The translations under genes and the position numbers were made by a program. The notes under the pieces were generated by a model, which was not told where the DNA came from, ran no database searches, and worked only from the letters and a program-made list of their open reading frames with translations. DNA of 58,914 nucleotides, taken from the IMG/VR virus record IMGVR_UViG_3300037247_000395, positions 1-58,914 of that record. The stretch is one strand, 5' to 3'. Shown here piece by piece: positions 49,826-56,456 of this stretch (its first letter is position 1; each line of letters begins with the position of its first letter). This DNA comes from a virus.

Positions 49826-50086
49826 ATGGCTGCCCACCCTATCGAGGAAGCGTACGCGGCGCTATGCCAAGAGGGCCAGGATATTGCCCTGGGTGGAGTG
49901 TGGCCTCCGCCAACACCCGACAGCTTTGAGCAGAAGGCCCGCGCCCTGGCCTTGGCGGTGCTGGAGGAGGTGGAGGGGATGGCGGCTGGATTTGCCAGCG
50001 CCGAGGTCAACGAGGTGTTTGTGGAGGACTCAATCGTGCCGCTCCGCGCCGAGATCGAGAGGCTTGGACGTGAACGGGTTTCCTAA
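49826..50086 (+). CDS. Hypothetical helical protein
   Basis: The 86-residue product has two helices and a central 'GVWPPPTPDSFEQKARALA' segment. AGAGGAGAGTGAACG precedes the ATG. Similar segments occur at 53182, suggesting related small helical proteins. Confidence 0.58.
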   Translation: MAAHPIEEAYAALCQEGQDIALGGVWPPPTPDSFEQKARALALAVLEEVEGMAAGFASAEVNEVFVEDSIVPLRAEIERLGRERVS

Positions 50087-50327
50087 GGCTGGCTGGGGGA
50101 GCTGGGCGCAGTGGAGGCGGCGACACCTAGAAGCATACCGGCAGGGCCGAAGTCGGTTCGTTGCGGATTGCCGCCCTGACCACCGCCATGTACTCTTCTG
50201 CGAACTCTGCGACGTAGCGACGGACGAATGGGCTGATAGGCATAACCCATATCGCAGCAAAGAGGCAGAAAATCGAAGCAGGTATGAGACGATCAGCCAA
50301 ATCACACATGCAACGGCCAGCCGATGA
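50070..50327 (+). CDS. Hypothetical protein with CELC pair
   Basis: The 85-residue product starts at GTG overlapping the previous gene by 17 nt. It has an aromatic N-terminal helix and a CRPDHRHVLFCELC stretch near residue 37 that could bind zinc. Confidence 0.52.
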   Translation: MNGFPKAGWGSWAQWRRRHLEAYRQGRSRFVADCRPDHRHVLFCELCDVATDEWADRHNPYRSKEAENRSRYETISQITHATASR

Positions 50328-50518
50328 CCTGCCCGCCCCACCGCTGGATACTCAAAGCCCCCAACGGCCCGATTGTGCCGGGTATATGCCGGCGCTGCGG
50401 GGAACGCAGGAAGTGGCCGGCCTCACCCCTGTCAGGTGTTCTCGGCAAAGGAAAAGGGAAGGGCGCCGGCTGGATCAGGGCCGCCAAGGCGCGGCTAGCA
50501 GCAAAGGAGAAGGTGTGA
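50324..50518 (+). CDS. Zinc-binding phage protein
   Basis: The 64-residue product starts MTCPPHRW, followed by APNGP and then CRRCGERRKWP. This is a recurrent phage pattern in which 'H-W...PNG...C-x2-CG' forms a small zinc site. The C-terminus is Gly/Lys-rich. It overlaps the previous stop by 4 nt. Confidence 0.68.
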   Translation: MTCPPHRWILKAPNGPIVPGICRRCGERRKWPASPLSGVLGKGKGKGAGWIRAAKARLAAKEKV

Positions 50519-50706
50519 GAAGTCTGATCCGGTGGACAAGCGGTAGGACGCTGGTGCTTGGGCGGCAACATAGAATGCGCCGATGGTTGTTAGTTGACAC
50601 TTCGTTTGGGCCGGTCACGAAACTCTCGTTTATCTGGTACCGGCCGCTTGGTGTCACGCTGTCTGCCCTGATCGTGGGGAGGAGAATCAGCTATGTGCGC
50701 GACTAG
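50515..50706 (+). CDS. Hypothetical basic protein
   Basis: The 63-residue product starts at GTG overlapping the previous stop. It is basic, with a beta-like second half (LVDTSFGPVTKLSFIWYRPLG). Function is unknown. Confidence 0.52.
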   Translation: MRSLIRWTSGRTLVLGRQHRMRRWLLVDTSFGPVTKLSFIWYRPLGVTLSALIVGRRISYVRD

Positions 50707-51004
50707 CATGACCGCCACAGACCGAGCCCGCGCCCTGCTGCTGGCGGCGACGATACCGAAAGGATCAAGTGATCCGCAACAGTGGCGGGACTGGGCCAAG
50801 GCCAATCAGGAGCTAAACCGCCTCGGCTTCAACAAGCCCGCCACCCTGGCCGTGGCAGCTCAAGGCTTCGAGGCGCTGTACGTCGCGCATGACTTCTGCT
50901 GTGACTTCGAGGACGACCAGCCCTGCACCACGGAGAACTGCCAGGTGCAGAAGGCCCTCGCCGCCTGGGAGGCGCTTTTCAAGAAGGAGGAAACCAATGT
51001 GTGA
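50693..51004 (+). CDS. Hypothetical protein
   Basis: The 103-residue product is helical with four Cys (about 65-82: FCCDFEDDQPCTTENC), likely a metal or disulfide site. GGGGAGGAG precedes the ATG; a later ATG at 50708 is possible. Confidence 0.6.
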   Translation: MCATSMTATDRARALLLAATIPKGSSDPQQWRDWAKANQELNRLGFNKPATLAVAAQGFEALYVAHDFCCDFEDDQPCTTENCQVQKALAAWEALFKKEETNV

Positions 51005-51281
51005 GCAACAGCCCAAGTTTAAGGAAGGGGCGAAGGCCGAGCACCGGATCAGTGAAGATGTCTGGGAGCGAGTGGCCATTCTCTCGCTACCGCTCCGCCA
51101 TGCGGACCCACGCATTACGGTGGGCAACCTCTATCTCGTTGGCGACGGCAAGGTGCGGTTCCTCACGAATGAAAACAACCTCCGCCCCGTCGAGCGCTGG
51201 GTGAAATGCGACGGCAAGCACCGCTTTGCAGACCGGCCGGAGGGGGGGCAGCCGACCAACATGGAGCGGCTGGTGGAATGA
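50997..51281 (+). CDS. Hypothetical protein
   Basis: The 94-residue product is beta-rich in its centre (ISEDVWERVAILSLP, TVGNLYLVGDGKVRFL). AAGGAGGAAACC precedes the ATG. No family is recognised. Confidence 0.6.
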   Translation: MCEQQPKFKEGAKAEHRISEDVWERVAILSLPLRHADPRITVGNLYLVGDGKVRFLTNENNLRPVERWVKCDGKHRFADRPEGGQPTNMERLVE

Positions 51282-51624
51282 GCTGTACGATCTGTGGGCG
51301 TTTCGTGCCCTACGATTCTGATTCCGCAACGGACTTTGGCGACAGCTCCGATTATGAGCCGCCGGACCCGCGTTTCTACTACGCCACCTGTGCTGAAGCT
51401 GAGGAGCGGCGGGCGATTGAGACTGGCAGGTGTTGCCGTATCACTGGATACCGGCTGCCTGGGAGCGACGAGCGGCGAAGGCGCTGGGCTATGTGCGAGC
51501 GGGACCGAAGTCGGCAGCCTGGGGGCACTGGTACGCGCCGGACAAGCTGCCGGAGGGCTATGTTGTCCACGAAACACAACGGCCCAGCAACCGCAGGGTT
51601 GACAGGCCGAAGGCGGAACAGTAA
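51278..51624 (+). pseudogene. Frameshifted gene (zinc knuckle plus conserved tail)
   Basis: The frame from 51278 opens with CTICG and runs to about residue 50 (AEERRAIETGR), then becomes Arg/Ser-rich and stays open without sense. The -1 frame from about 51430 encodes a credible continuation: YHWIPAAWERRAAKALGYVR and WGHWYAPDKLP, ending at 51624. The two parts look like one protein interrupted by an extra base near 51420-51435. The cause may be a true mutation, an assembly error, or a GTG-started second gene at 51430. Confidence 0.55.
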
Positions 51625-51627
51625 GAT
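51599..51627 (+). promoter_or_regulatory. Strong sigma70-type promoter
   Basis: TTGACA (51599-51604), a 17-nt spacer and TAAGAT (51622-51627) form one of the best promoter matches in the window. It overlaps the end of the broken gene and directs transcription into a stretch with no credible long gene. Confidence 0.72.
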
Positions 51628-51633
51628 GTCCCT

Positions 51634-51975
51634 AAGATGCGTTACCCAGATTATAGCACACTGGCCGTTCTGGCGTACGCCTCTTCGAGAGGACAAGGCC
51701 ACCTCTATAAAAACTGACCCGTACCCGGAGGGAAGACCTGGGAGCGCGGGCGACGTAACCCCAGGAACGGGGAGCCGAAAGGCTATGCGCCGGCCACCAG
51801 CGTCATTGGGCCGCTGTGAACAAAGCGCGGTGCGGGAGGGGTTGGGCCACGGCCCGCACCCGCCGACAGAGGGAAGCTCCAGGTTCCATAGTCCCGACTG
51901 CTACCCTGGAGTTGGCCTTATCGGTGTCATGCCGGGATCTAAGATGGGGCAGGGCAACCTGCCGATGGCCCCCCG
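51634..51975 (+). ncRNA. Candidate structured non-coding RNA
   Basis: Downstream of the strong promoter, six stems pair perfectly. They are CCTGGG/CCCAGG (51737-51742 with 51760-51765); AGCC-GAAA-GGCT (51773-51784, GNRA loop); CAGCG/CGCTG (51798-51802 with 51812-51816); GTGCGGG/CCCGCAC (51830-51836 with 51853-51859); CTCCAGG/CCTGGAG (51877-51883 with 51905-51911); and GGCAGG-GCAA-CCTGCC (51948-51963, GNRA loop). No frame here looks like protein apart from a possible 26-codon start peptide. The RNA would end just before the AAAGGAGA of the next gene. The class is not recognised; exact ends are guesses. Confidence 0.62.
51637..51717 (+). CDS. Possible 26-residue leader peptide
   Basis: ATG 51637 lies 9 nt after the -10, close to the expected transcription start, and encodes a Tyr/Ala-rich peptide ending at TGA 51717. 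There is no ribosome site, so translation would have to be nearly leaderless. It may be chance. Confidence 0.25.
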   Translation: MRYPDYSTLAVLAYASSRGQGHLYKN

Positions 51976-51992
51976 CGCCCTGAAAGGAGACG

Positions 51993-52085
51993 ATGATGGA
52001 TAGGTACTATGTGGGAGTCTTACTCGGATTCTTGGTGACGTTCGTTGTGATGTACGCCTACGACTTGTTGTGGGGGCTAACGTAG
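51993..52085 (+). CDS. 30-residue membrane protein
   Basis: The product is one transmembrane helix (about residues 6-26) flanked by MMDRYY and a Trp-rich end. AAAGGAGACG precedes the start (51993 or 51996). It may be a phage-encoded membrane peptide acting on the host. Confidence 0.6.
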   Translation: MMDRYYVGVLLGFLVTFVVMYAYDLLWGLT

Positions 52086-52253
52086 ATGGCCCGGAAAGGT
52101 AAGTGGAAAATGGCTGCGACCCCCATCAGGGAGGCCCGGAGGTTCTGCCAGTGCGGCCACCACCTGATAAGCGGCGATGGAGCCTGCCTGTCATGTCCTA
52201 TTACAAGTGCAGGCCAGTCAGCGTGTACCCGGTTCGCCGAGGGCGCGGAGTAA
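52086..52253 (+). CDS. Zinc-ribbon minigene product
   Basis: The 55-residue product has a basic N-terminus, then CQCGHH and CLSC knuckles about 12 residues apart. It begins directly after the previous stop. After it, 86 bases without a gene include an ACGGGG...CCCCGT hairpin. Confidence 0.6.
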   Translation: MARKGKWKMAATPIREARRFCQCGHHLISGDGACLSCPITSAGQSACTRFAEGAE

Positions 52254-52339
52254 GTGGGGGTACGGGGGCTCGCTGTCCCCGTCTCACCACCCTGGTAAAT
52301 CCTGCGAGGCCCTGAAGTGAAGCGAAAGGAGCGCGTGAC

Positions 52340-52618
52340 ATGAAGTGGTTTGTAAGTAGCAAGAACATTGACGAGATAGTCGAGGCGGCTGATCGATGGG
52401 AAGCCTTCGATACTTTACGCAATCGTCCTGCTGACGATTTCGGCCTCATCGTCGAGGTTCAGCCCGTTCGGGAGACTCAGGAAGAGGCAGTAGCGATTCG
52501 CACGTCAGCCCTCTTTGGTAAGCGGTGGGGCAGACCGCAGATAGCGGAGCGCTTCATTGCTGCGGCGGTTGCCCAAGGATTAGGGGATACGACTGAAGAA
52601 GACTTGTGCCAAGGGTGA
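52340..52618 (+). CDS. Hypothetical protein
   Basis: The 92-residue product has a beta-alpha start (MKWFVSSKNIDEIVEAADRWEAFDTL) and a C-terminal helix. GCGAAAGGAGCG precedes the ATG. No family is recognised. Confidence 0.62.
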   Translation: MKWFVSSKNIDEIVEAADRWEAFDTLRNRPADDFGLIVEVQPVRETQEEAVAIRTSALFGKRWGRPQIAERFIAAAVAQGLGDTTEEDLCQG

Positions 52619-52663
52619 TCTCTGCCCAATCCGGATTGGTTCTTCAGGGAGAGGAGTGACGCG

Positions 52664-52945
52664 ATGGACAAAGTACACACGGTGCATGAGTTGAAGACAT
52701 GGCGTGCCCCGTTCAGGATGATCGTACGCGGCCACAAGCGTGCGGAACTGCGCTGGAATGATCGTGGCTTCAAGGCGTGGGACTACATGCTCCTGCAAGA
52801 GTGGGACGAGGGGAAAAACACCTACACCGAGAGCGCCGTCATGTGCCAAATCACCCATGTTGTGGGCGCGGCCACGGACTTTGGGGCTCTAGCCGATGGC
52901 TTCGTGATGCTCTCGTTCAATGTGCTGGAAACAAACACCAGCTGA
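52664..52945 (+). CDS. DUF3850/ASCH-like protein
   Basis: The 93-residue product has the family's opening HELKTWRAPFRMIVRGHKRAELRWNDR in separate blocks (HELKTWRAPF; GHKRAELRWNDR), then WDYMLLQEWDE, a beta hairpin and a final DGFVMLSF strand. DUF3850 is related to the ASCH/PUA-like fold and is thought to bind RNA or nucleotides. No phage function is proven. Confidence 0.82.
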   Translation: MDKVHTVHELKTWRAPFRMIVRGHKRAELRWNDRGFKAWDYMLLQEWDEGKNTYTESAVMCQITHVVGAATDFGALADGFVMLSFNVLETNTS

Positions 52946-52979
52946 GCCCCTAGCGGTTCCGGCAGTAAGGAGTGAAGCG

Positions 52980-53189
52980 ATGGCTAACGTAACCTGCGGC
53001 CTGTGTGGCGGTGACTTCAAGGAATGCAACACGGCTGGGGCCTTCCAGGCAGCAATGGAGAACGCGGCGAGGCCGGCAGGGATCACTATCCAGCACGGTG
53101 ATCTGCTCTGGCGTGTCGGCCTGGCCGCCTGGGAGGCCGCTGTGGAACACGCCATGGGCGGCCCGCCTAAGGAGGAACGCGATGACTGA
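52980..53189 (+). CDS. Small CxxC protein
   Basis: The 69-residue product has CGLCGGDFKEC at residues 6-16 and a helical rest with DLLWRVGLAAWEAAV. The start at 52980 follows AAGGAGTGAAGCG. Confidence 0.6.
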   Translation: MANVTCGLCGGDFKECNTAGAFQAAMENAARPAGITIQHGDLLWRVGLAAWEAAVEHAMGGPPKEERDD

Positions 53190-53415
53190 CGAATCTGCCA
53201 ACCCTGTCCAGGAAGCGTGGGAGCGGCTTGAGGCTGAATTGCTTGAGCTGATGGACGGGCAGGGGTCGTCTATTGACGCCGAGGATGCTGCCCGCGCCCT
53301 GGCTCTGGCCTCAGCGAAGGCGATGCTGCCACCACGAAGCCATCGTGGCGCTAAGACGGGGATCGAGCGCCGCTACTTGGCCCTCCGCGCCCAGATCGAG
53401 GGGCTGGGTCGGTGA
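53182..53415 (+). CDS. Hypothetical helical protein
   Basis: The 77-residue product is helical, with DAARALALASAKAML, and resembles the product of 49826. It overlaps the upstream gene by 8 nt. Confidence 0.55.
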   Translation: MTDESANPVQEAWERLEAELLELMDGQGSSIDAEDAARALALASAKAMLPPRSHRGAKTGIERRYLALRAQIEGLGR

Positions 53416-53570
53416 AGCCGCCTAAGTGCCGAGAGTTGCAGCACGATCCGCTCAAGGAGTGCGTCAAGCCTGCCGGCCACCCGCCGCCGCACGAGTTCGT
53501 TAGGATACGCCCATGGGCCGGCAACTCGGCATCGACTGAGACGCGCTACCACCTGGGAGAGCGTCGGTGA
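53412..53570 (+). CDS. Small Cys/His protein
   Basis: The 52-residue product starts at GTG and has two Cys (about 6 and 17) with HPPPHEF, a possible zinc site. It overlaps both neighbours by 4 nt. Confidence 0.52.
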   Translation: MKPPKCRELQHDPLKECVKPAGHPPPHEFVRIRPWAGNSASTETRYHLGERR

Positions 53571-53890
53571 TCACCTGCCGTGACTGCGGCAAGAAGCGCC
53601 TCGTCTGGGTGACGACAGACAACGGGGAGGACGTGCTCTATGAGCTGGGGGCGCCGCACTTCGTCCACTGCCCGGCCACGCGGAAGAACGGGGCGAAGGC
53701 CCCGCGACAGCCCCGAAAGTCCGGCGACAGCCCGGCGACGGAGGCGCACGAGCTGGCCGTGGCTGGGCTCATGGCCTTGCGGTACAAGGTGACGGAGGCG
53801 CGGGACATGCTCAAGGACATACCAGAAGGCGAACCGGCCGAGATGGTGAAGCGCGCCCTACAGAAGATGGGCGCCGATGCGCCTTCTTGA
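53567..53890 (+). CDS. Zinc knuckle plus RuvA-C-like domain protein
   Basis: The 107-residue product starts at GTG. It has CRDC at residues 4-7 and HFVHC near 32 as a likely zinc site, then a Lys/Pro linker, and a C-terminal three-helix segment (LMALRYKVTEARDML, AEMVKRALQKMG). That segment resembles the UBA-like domain III of RuvA. It may bind DNA-processing partners. It overlaps the C5 methyltransferase by 14 nt. Confidence 0.65.
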   Translation: MITCRDCGKKRLVWVTTDNGEDVLYELGAPHFVHCPATRKNGAKAPRQPRKSGDSPATEAHELAVAGLMALRYKVTEARDMLKDIPEGEPAEMVKRALQKMGADAPS

Positions 53891-54506
53891 TCTGTTCTGT
53901 GGCGCTGGTGGGGCAGGGATGGGCTACCACCGTGCGGGCTTCGAGGTGGTGGGCGTCGATCATGTTGCCCAGCCGCGGTATCCCTTCGAGTTCCACCAGG
54001 CCGACGCCATGACGTACTCGCTGGAAGGCTTCGACGTGATCCACGCGAGCCCGCCATGCCAGGCGTACTCGTCACTGAGGGCTCTAGCGCCTCGGAAGCT
54101 ATACCCGGACCTGCTTGCGCCCACCAGGGATCGCCTGGGCGCCACAGCGATGACGTGGGTTATCGAGAACGTGCCTGGAGCCCCGCTGCACCATTGGTTC
54201 TTTCTCTGCGGCGGGATGTTCGGCCTTCGGACCTACCGGCACCGCCGCTTCGAGAGTTCGGTGATGCTCATGCAACCCCACCACCCGCAGCATGTGGCCC
54301 TCACCAGCACCAAGAAGCGCAGGCGGGACTTCGACGCGGGGATGCACATCAGTATCACGGGTGACGTGGGCTCATGGCTAGGTCCAGCCTGCATGGGCAT
54401 CGACTGGATGACGGGCAACGAGCTATCCCAGGCCATCCCGCCAGCCTACACGGAACTGATCGGACGCGCCCTCATGGCCGCCCTACAGAAGATGGGAGAG
54501 GACTGA
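53877..54506 (+). CDS. DNA cytosine-5 methyltransferase (short)
   Basis: This enzyme would methylate cytosine C5 using SAM. The 209-residue product has motif I (LLDLFCGAGGAGMG, residues 3-16), the catalytic Cys in SPPCQ (residue 61), and motif VI ENV in WVIENVPGA. Motif VIII-like and C-terminal blocks follow, but the target recognition domain is very small, so it is near the minimum for the family. It probably shields phage DNA from restriction or alters its expression. Confidence 0.9.
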   Translation: MRLLDLFCGAGGAGMGYHRAGFEVVGVDHVAQPRYPFEFHQADAMTYSLEGFDVIHASPPCQAYSSLRALAPRKLYPDLLAPTRDRLGATAMTWVIENVPGAPLHHWFFLCGGMFGLRTYRHRRFESSVMLMQPHHPQHVALTSTKKRRRDFDAGMHISITGDVGSWLGPACMGIDWMTGNELSQAIPPAYTELIGRALMAALQKMGED

Positions 54507-55030
54507 TGCGAAAGCTAGAGACGACGAAAGAGGAGCGGGCAGAATCGCTACGGCTACTAGAGGCACTGCCCAACCTGGGCTATTGTGTGGAGCCGGACTT
54601 TACCGCCCGTGTCATCCGCGACGTGGACACGGCGGTGGCGCTGCTACAGGACGGGGTGCTCTCGCTGGACCCCAACGAAGAGACGGCGTGGGCCAAGGCG
54701 GTTCGTGAGCTATTGCAAGATCCGCCCAGACGGGCGGGCGCCGGCCCGCAAGCGGCCTCCGCCCAGGCCGACGCTGGCGTTACCGTCAGTGTTGCACCGG
54801 GTAAGGCCAAGGTGGATGGCGTAGAGGTAGAGGAAGCGCCACCGCCCGTCGCGGCGACATGCCGGGACTGCGGCTGGAAGTTCAAGGAGCGCGCTGATCC
54901 GCCGTATTCCTGGCTGGTCGTTAGCTGCGAACCCGAACACCATTTGCTGCGTCTCTTCCATGGTTCGTTGGGCTCAGGTGCCCCAGGCGTGCCGGTCGCC
55001 TCTGTCGCCATCGACAAGGTGGCATCATGA
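54506..55030 (+). CDS. Hypothetical protein with zinc knuckle
   Basis: The 174-residue product has a helical first half, an Ala/Pro-rich linker, then CRDCGW near residue 117 and CEPEHH near 141, giving a Cys/His site. Its start overlaps the methyltransferase stop. Confidence 0.62.
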   Translation: MRKLETTKEERAESLRLLEALPNLGYCVEPDFTARVIRDVDTAVALLQDGVLSLDPNEETAWAKAVRELLQDPPRRAGAGPQAASAQADAGVTVSVAPGKAKVDGVEVEEAPPPVAATCRDCGWKFKERADPPYSWLVVSCEPEHHLLRLFHGSLGSGAPGVPVASVAIDKVAS

Positions 55031-55185
55031 GCATCACAGGCTGGCTGTTCCGCCTCGCTCGCCTAAGCGCCGACGTGGGGGCCCTGAAGTCGGGGAAGCC
55101 CAAACGCATCACCCGAAGGGTGAAGAACAAACTCACAGGCCGCGTGCTCAGCCGGACAGGCTTCTGGGCAAGGCTCTGGAAATGA
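55027..55185 (+). CDS. Conserved small basic phage protein
   Basis: The 52-residue product has the pattern 'FRLARLSADVGALKSG' followed by 'RITRRVKNKLTGRVLSR' and 'GFWARLW'. Similar short basic proteins are conserved in many high-GC siphophages, without known function. It overlaps the previous stop by 4 nt. Confidence 0.68.
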   Translation: MSITGWLFRLARLSADVGALKSGKPKRITRRVKNKLTGRVLSRTGFWARLWK

Positions 55186-55194
55186 AGATCGCGC

Positions 55195-55383
55195 ATGGCT
55201 AGAAAGAACAAGATGCATCCCGCGACATGGCCCTGCCACGATTGCGAGGAGAACATACTTGAGCCGCCTCTGTTCTGTGTACCAGCAACATCAGCGGAGC
55301 TCAACGCACTGGCTCAGGGCCTACACATACCGTTGTCGCGTCTATGCTATCGCTGTTGGGCCAAACGAACGCATCCGGTGTAG
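55195..55383 (+). CDS. Zinc-ribbon minigene product
   Basis: The 62-residue product has CHDC (about residue 14) and CYRC (about 51) with another Cys between. It is basic at both ends. Function is unknown. Confidence 0.62.
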   Translation: MARKNKMHPATWPCHDCEENILEPPLFCVPATSAELNALAQGLHIPLSRLCYRCWAKRTHPV

Positions 55384-55397
55384 TGAAAGGAGATCTC

Positions 55398-55586
55398 ATG
55401 GCCAAGAAGAGCGAGCATAATCAGGTGACGATCAAGCTGGACCCCGAGGACTACAAGAGCCTCTGCAAGTTCGCCGAGGATGGCGACCGGAGCACGTCGG
55501 CTCAGGGCCGGCGCATGTTGAGGCGGGCCATCGAGGAACGGCGAGCGGCAGAGCCAGCTCTGCCGGAGGGCGACGCGGCGCCTTGA
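55398..55586 (+). CDS. Ribbon-helix-helix protein
   Basis: The 62-residue product has the strand NQVTIKLDPEDYKSL and a helix pair (FAEDGDRSTSAQGRRML, AIEER), a CopG/Arc layout. AAAGGAGAT precedes the ATG. It may regulate genes in this end of the genome. Confidence 0.68.
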   Translation: MAKKSEHNQVTIKLDPEDYKSLCKFAEDGDRSTSAQGRRMLRRAIEERRAAEPALPEGDAAP

Positions 55587-55620
55587 CAGAGAAGTCCGCC
55601 AAGAAGGGAGAAGGAGAGAG

Positions 55621-55794
55621 ATGCCGAAACCGAAGAAGCCGCTAATTCACCATCGTAACAGAGGGGTTCAATTCACAGCCTGTGGAATGGACACGCAAGG
55701 AGAAGCACGGGAAGCAAGGCGATCCCCTAGGCGCATTAAGGCGACGTGTCCGGCGTGTGTCGCCGTTTTGCAGGCCAGGGGGCTTCTGGGCTAG
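55621..55794 (+). CDS. Small basic zinc-binding protein
   Basis: The 57-residue product has a Lys/Arg-rich body, a lone Cys near residue 21, and CPAC near 43. AAGGGAGAAGGAG precedes the ATG. Its TAG overlaps the stop of the minus-strand gene inside a CTAG. Confidence 0.6.
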   Translation: MPKPKKPLIHHRNRGVQFTACGMDTQGEAREARRSPRRIKATCPACVAVLQARGLLG

Positions 55795-55946
55795 CGCTCG
55801 TGCCTCACGTCGTCCAGCAGTCGCGTCAGCGCCTCATCGACGGCGCGACAGGTACAGAAGGCTGGATGCACCCCACAGTGGCAGACCACCATCGCCTTGA
55901 GGACGATCACGGGCCGGCCGCATTTGCAGAACTGGTCTGGCTTCAT
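55791..55946 (-). CDS. Minus-strand zinc-ribbon protein
   Basis: The 51-residue product has CKCG, CHCG and CTC motifs, then a helical tail (DEALTRLLDDVRHE). On the minus strand GAAGGGAG lies 7 nt before the ATG. It is convergent with the 55621 gene. The plus-strand alternative here reads like random sequence. It is one of only two minus-strand genes. Confidence 0.65.
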   Translation of the reverse strand: MKPDQFCKCGRPVIVLKAMVVCHCGVHPAFCTCRAVDEALTRLLDDVRHER

Positions 55947-56008
55947 GCTCACGCTCCCTTCTATGTCTGTTATCGGCCAGTGGGGTAGCATTCTGAAGGG
56001 GAGTCGCC

Positions 56009-56037
56009 TTGACAGCTCTCATATCTAGGAGTAGCCT
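56009..56037 (+). promoter_or_regulatory. Sigma70-type promoter, leaderless gene
   Basis: TTGACA (56009-56014), a 17-nt spacer and TAGCCT (56032-56037) are followed after six bases by GTG 56044, so the mRNA likely starts at the start codon. It restarts + strand transcription after the minus-strand gene. Confidence 0.62.
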
Positions 56038-56043
56038 GTAGGC

Positions 56044-56223
56044 GTGATGAATCGGTTCACATACCGCCTCTGCCACCAGCACGACACCTATTACGTGGTG
56101 GAATGTCCGGCGTGCTTCCTCGCATACTTCAGGCAGCGGGAACGTCAGACGGGCGAGGCCGAAATCGTGCCGCTACAGCATGTCGCCTACCTGGCTAGTA
56201 CGAGCTACCCCGTGGTGCCGTGA
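56044..56223 (+). CDS. Small Cys/His protein, probably leaderless
   Basis: The product (59 residues from GTG 56044, or 58 from ATG 56047) has CHQH near residue 10 and CPAC near 21, a compact C-x2-H/C-x2-C zinc site. It is the first gene after the promoter. No ribosome site is present. Confidence 0.65.
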   Translation: MMNRFTYRLCHQHDTYYVVECPACFLAYFRQRERQTGEAEIVPLQHVAYLASTSYPVVP

Positions 56224-56456
56224 TGGTGAGGGTGAAGCGCCCCAGGCACACTCAATACGAACGCAACGGCCTATCACCCGAGGAGACTCTGGCGGCGGTT
56301 GTCGTCAAGGGTGGCCTACGAGCGTGGGGCTCGAGGTACGCCCTATCGCCGAATGGCCGGTGGTGGCTGGGCATCATGGGGCTAGAGCCACATGCAGTTC
56401 GAGATCAGGCCGTGCGGGAGCGGCAAGAGAAAGCCGCGTTGATGGAGGTTTCATGA
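56223..56456 (+). CDS. Hypothetical protein
   Basis: The 77-residue product has a basic start and an alpha/beta pattern (SPEETLAAVVVKGGLRAWG, RWWLGIMG). It shares TGATG with the previous gene. Function is unknown. Confidence 0.58.
   Translation: MVRVKRPRHTQYERNGLSPEETLAAVVVKGGLRAWGSRYALSPNGRWWLGIMGLEPHAVRDQAVRERQEKAALMEVS

Noticed and set aside
50594-50622. TTGACA at 50594 as a promoter
   Set aside because: It lies within a coding frame and no -10-like hexamer follows at 16-18 nt.
51715-51975. Group I intron or RNase P RNA
   Set aside because: I could not find the conserved P, Q, R and S elements of group I introns or the RNase P core; flanking exons are not evident. A covariance-model search would settle it.
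51625-52003. Continuation of the 51278 frame as a long protein
   Set aside because: The sequence is Arg/Pro/Gly-rich without pattern, and the DNA forms stable hairpins; the open frame is explained by GC content.
55682-55988. Plus-strand frames at 55682 and 55746
   Set aside because: They overlap a better supported coupled gene and the minus-strand gene with a ribosome site; composition looks random.
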